From Halobacterium bonnevillei (lineage in GTDB: Archaea; Halobacteriota; Halobacteria; Halobacteriales; Halobacteriaceae): DNA of 64,000 bases. The position numbers and the translations under genes were made by a program. Within the stretch, counting starts at the first letter, position 1, and every line of letters begins with the position of its first letter. This document shows positions 62,572 to 64,000 of this stretch, one piece after another. Under the pieces are notes generated by a model. The model ran no database searches, had not been told where the DNA came from, and saw only the letters and a program-made list of their open reading frames with translations. The stretch spans positions 1 through 64,000 of the forward strand of contig NZ_WUUU01000001.1 in the NCBI RefSeq assembly GCF_009831555.1, written 5' to 3'.

Positions 62572-62592
62572 CCCACCCCCTGAAGGAGTGGG
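62572..62592. repeat. solo tnpB right-end-like hairpin
   Basis: CCCAC (62572-62576) pairs with GTGGG (62588-62592) around CCCCTGAAGGA, followed by CTTCC. This CCCACTCC…TGAAGG layout is frequent at the ends of halophile tnpB elements. No tnpB adjoins, so it is an orphan end. Confidence 0.4.
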
Positions 62593-62761
62593 CTTCCGCG
62601 CTGGACCGCTGTGAACCGGAGGGTTTCGCCTCGCTACTGCTGTAACGCTGGCGTAGTCGAGGAGCGGCAATCGAAGAGGTAGCGGGGGATGGTGCAGTTG
62701 GATTTGTTTGTACCCCCCGGTGGTTGGGTGGAGGGTGCGTGTGAACGCGCCCGGTGACAGA

Positions 62762-63055
62762 ATGCCTGCTGAGAATACGAAGAATGGTAATCAATCCACT
62801 CAGAACAGTTGTACTACGCCGCAGAGCACCGCGACACCCACGCAACCGATGACACCAACGACTCGCTGCGAGGAACTCGTCGAGTTCACTGATCAATCGG
62901 GGACGCGACGCCGCATCCGCTTTGTCCCCCAGTCGAACTCTAACGACCAGTGGCAGCGCATCGCGGAAGTCTGGGCTGACCAGGCGTGGCGGCTCGTCGG
63001 CCAGGACACTGTCAGCGATGTCGACCACTGGACGCGGCCAGTCAAGACACCCTGA
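62762..63055 (+). CDS. small haloarchaeal protein of unknown function
   Basis: 97 residues from the ATG MPAENTKNGN. The first 50 are low-complexity Thr/Gln/Pro. The rest is a compact basic/aromatic part: ELVEFTDQSGTRRRIRFVP then QWQRIAEVWADQAWRLVGQD. A partial duplicate lies at 61735-61800. Family function unknown. Confidence 0.62.
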   Translation: MPAENTKNGNQSTQNSCTTPQSTATPTQPMTPTTRCEELVEFTDQSGTRRRIRFVPQSNSNDQWQRIAEVWADQAWRLVGQDTVSDVDHWTRPVKTP

Positions 63056-63220
63056 CCACCAACCGGAGACCACCCCAAGAACGCTCAAGCCCGCATACAG
63101 TGGACGAGAAATACAGTCAGCCAAGTAGCCTGATTCGATCCTTGAGTACATGTGCAGCAACCACAGCGCACGAAGAGTGCCGCCGAATTGTTTTAGCCAT
63201 CGGCTTGGTAGCGTGTATGT

Positions 63221-63823
63221 ATGAGTGGGATCCGGTTTCGGGACGGGGTTCTTGTTGTTGAGAGAGAGCCAAACCAACTTGACGAATTAGCGCTCTCGTT
63301 CTCGGCTGTTCTCAACCGAGTGGATATCGATCACGTCTTCATCGCGGGATATGTCGCAATCCTCGCTGGGCGCGCTCGATCAACTGAGGACGTCGACGTG
63401 CTCATTGAGGAAATCGACGAGGAAACCGCTAGTCGTCTTGCCACAGTACTTGAGGAGGAGGGGTTCTGGGGACCAGCCATGCCACTTGACTCAATGTCTG
63501 AGATGCTTGCGAACGGCGATAACATCTGGGTTGCTCCGGACGATCAGATCACGCCACACTTAGAAGTAAAGTTTGTTCGTGACGAATTCGACCGCGCATC
63601 GCTTGAGAATTCAGCGGCCGCTCGAATTGGTGATGAAACAATCCCGATCGGCCCATTGGAGCTTCAAATCGCGTACAAACTGTATCTTGGCGCACAGAAG
63701 GACCTGGAGGATGCAGTACATCTGTACTCCTTGTTCAAGGAAACGCTTAGTGGCGGCCGTCTCAAAGAATGGGTAACGCGACTCGGCGTCGAGGACGAAT
63801 ATGAACGACTCAAACGCGCCTGA
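63221..63823 (+). CDS. nucleotidyltransferase (AbiEii/DUF6036-like)
   Basis: 200 residues. FIAGYVAILAGRARSTEDVD has the G-[S/Y]…x-x-D-x-D arrangement of minimal nucleotidyltransferases, with T-E-D-V-D-V-L holding the metal-binding Asp pair and HLEVKFVRDEFD the third acidic site. Such proteins act in toxin-antitoxin or abortive-infection systems, transferring nucleotides to tRNA or protein. The downstream gene overlaps by 23 bp and would be the partner. Complete. Confidence 0.78.
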   Translation: MSGIRFRDGVLVVEREPNQLDELALSFSAVLNRVDIDHVFIAGYVAILAGRARSTEDVDVLIEEIDEETASRLATVLEEEGFWGPAMPLDSMSEMLANGDNIWVAPDDQITPHLEVKFVRDEFDRASLENSAAARIGDETIPIGPLELQIAYKLYLGAQKDLEDAVHLYSLFKETLSGGRLKEWVTRLGVEDEYERLKRA

Positions 63824-64000
63824 AACTCTCGATGCGAAACACGAGCAGAACCGTCAGCGGCGCATTGAGGCGATCAAGCGCTGGGTTGAGTACATCAAGT
63901 CGGAACCACCTGAGAAGTGGGGGCCACAACAAAACATGGTTGTCAACGACCAACTGACGTCTGCACAGCACGTGCAAATATCAGCAAAACACCAGCAACA
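63801..64000 (+). CDS. partner of the nucleotidyltransferase, 3' end outside window
   Basis: From the ATG MNDSNAPETLDAKHEQNRQ the frame stays open to the window end (66 codons seen), with RRIEAIKRWVEYIKSEPPEKWG. It overlaps the nucleotidyltransferase gene by 23 bp, the kind of coupling seen in two-gene toxin-antitoxin units. No domain is recognisable in the visible part, which is charged and probably helical. Confidence 0.6.
   Translation, partial: MNDSNAPETLDAKHEQNRQRRIEAIKRWVEYIKSEPPEKWGPQQNMVVNDQLTSAQHVQISAKHQQ

Noticed and set aside
56931-62592. Possible CRISPR array from repeated short palindromes
   Set aside because: The hairpins are single, unevenly spaced and tied to tnpB ends; there are no regularly spaced identical repeats with spacers and no cas genes.

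Overview
The window is haloarchaeal chromosome or megaplasmid DNA. The support is acidic proteins, TATA boxes about 25-30 nt before start codons that would give leaderless mRNAs, IS6-type and IS200/IS605-type (tnpB) halophile transposons, and small zinc-ribbon and winged-helix proteins typical of the class. By eye the first ~33 kb is richer in A/T and full of decayed insertion sequences. The remainder is more G/C rich.

Region 1 (1-33 kb) is a cell-surface glycan island. It holds an ABC exporter, two pairs of a polysaccharide-deacetylase-like protein and an alkaline-phosphatase-superfamily enzyme, two further AlkP/sulfatase-fold enzymes, four glycosyltransferase-type proteins, a methyltransferase, NAD-dependent epimerases, and a nonulosonic-acid (pseudaminic/legionaminic type) set. 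That set comprises PseB-like (with a single-base frameshift), PseC-like, PseG-like, PseI/NeuB-like and PseF/SpsF-like genes, but no recognisable PseH. A HAD phosphatase and an ATP-grasp ligase form an overlapping pair inside it. Two IS6-type lineages (A, 697 bp; B, about 683 bp) and a 130-bp MITE derived from lineage A interrupt the island. Three AlkP-type enzymes and one 60-residue ribbon-helix-helix-like protein end in the same R-L-x-D-L-G-Y peptide.

Region 2 (32.8-40.9 kb) is a compact nucleotide-sugar cluster. It contains rmlC, rmlA, a zinc-ribbon microprotein, and rmlD and rmlB diverging from one shared A/T box with TACTGT repeats. These are followed by a broken Nudix gene, a UDP-sulfoquinovose-synthase-type enzyme and two more epimerase/dehydratases. 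The products would be dTDP-rhamnose and possibly a sulfonated sugar for surface glycans. A TrmB-type regulator closes the cluster.

Region 3 (41-49 kb) carries small housekeeping or hypothetical genes, membrane proteins, a winged-helix regulator, a tnpB transposon and an ABC-2 transporter.

Region 4 (49-64 kb) is accessory DNA. It has an unidentified three-gene operon (50.6-55.9 kb) whose proteins appear to share one module, two more complete tnpB genes with several solo right-end hairpins and tnpB fragments, two AbrB/PIN toxin-antitoxin pairs, and a nucleotidyltransferase gene overlapping a partner cut by the window end. No tRNA, rRNA or CRISPR array was seen.
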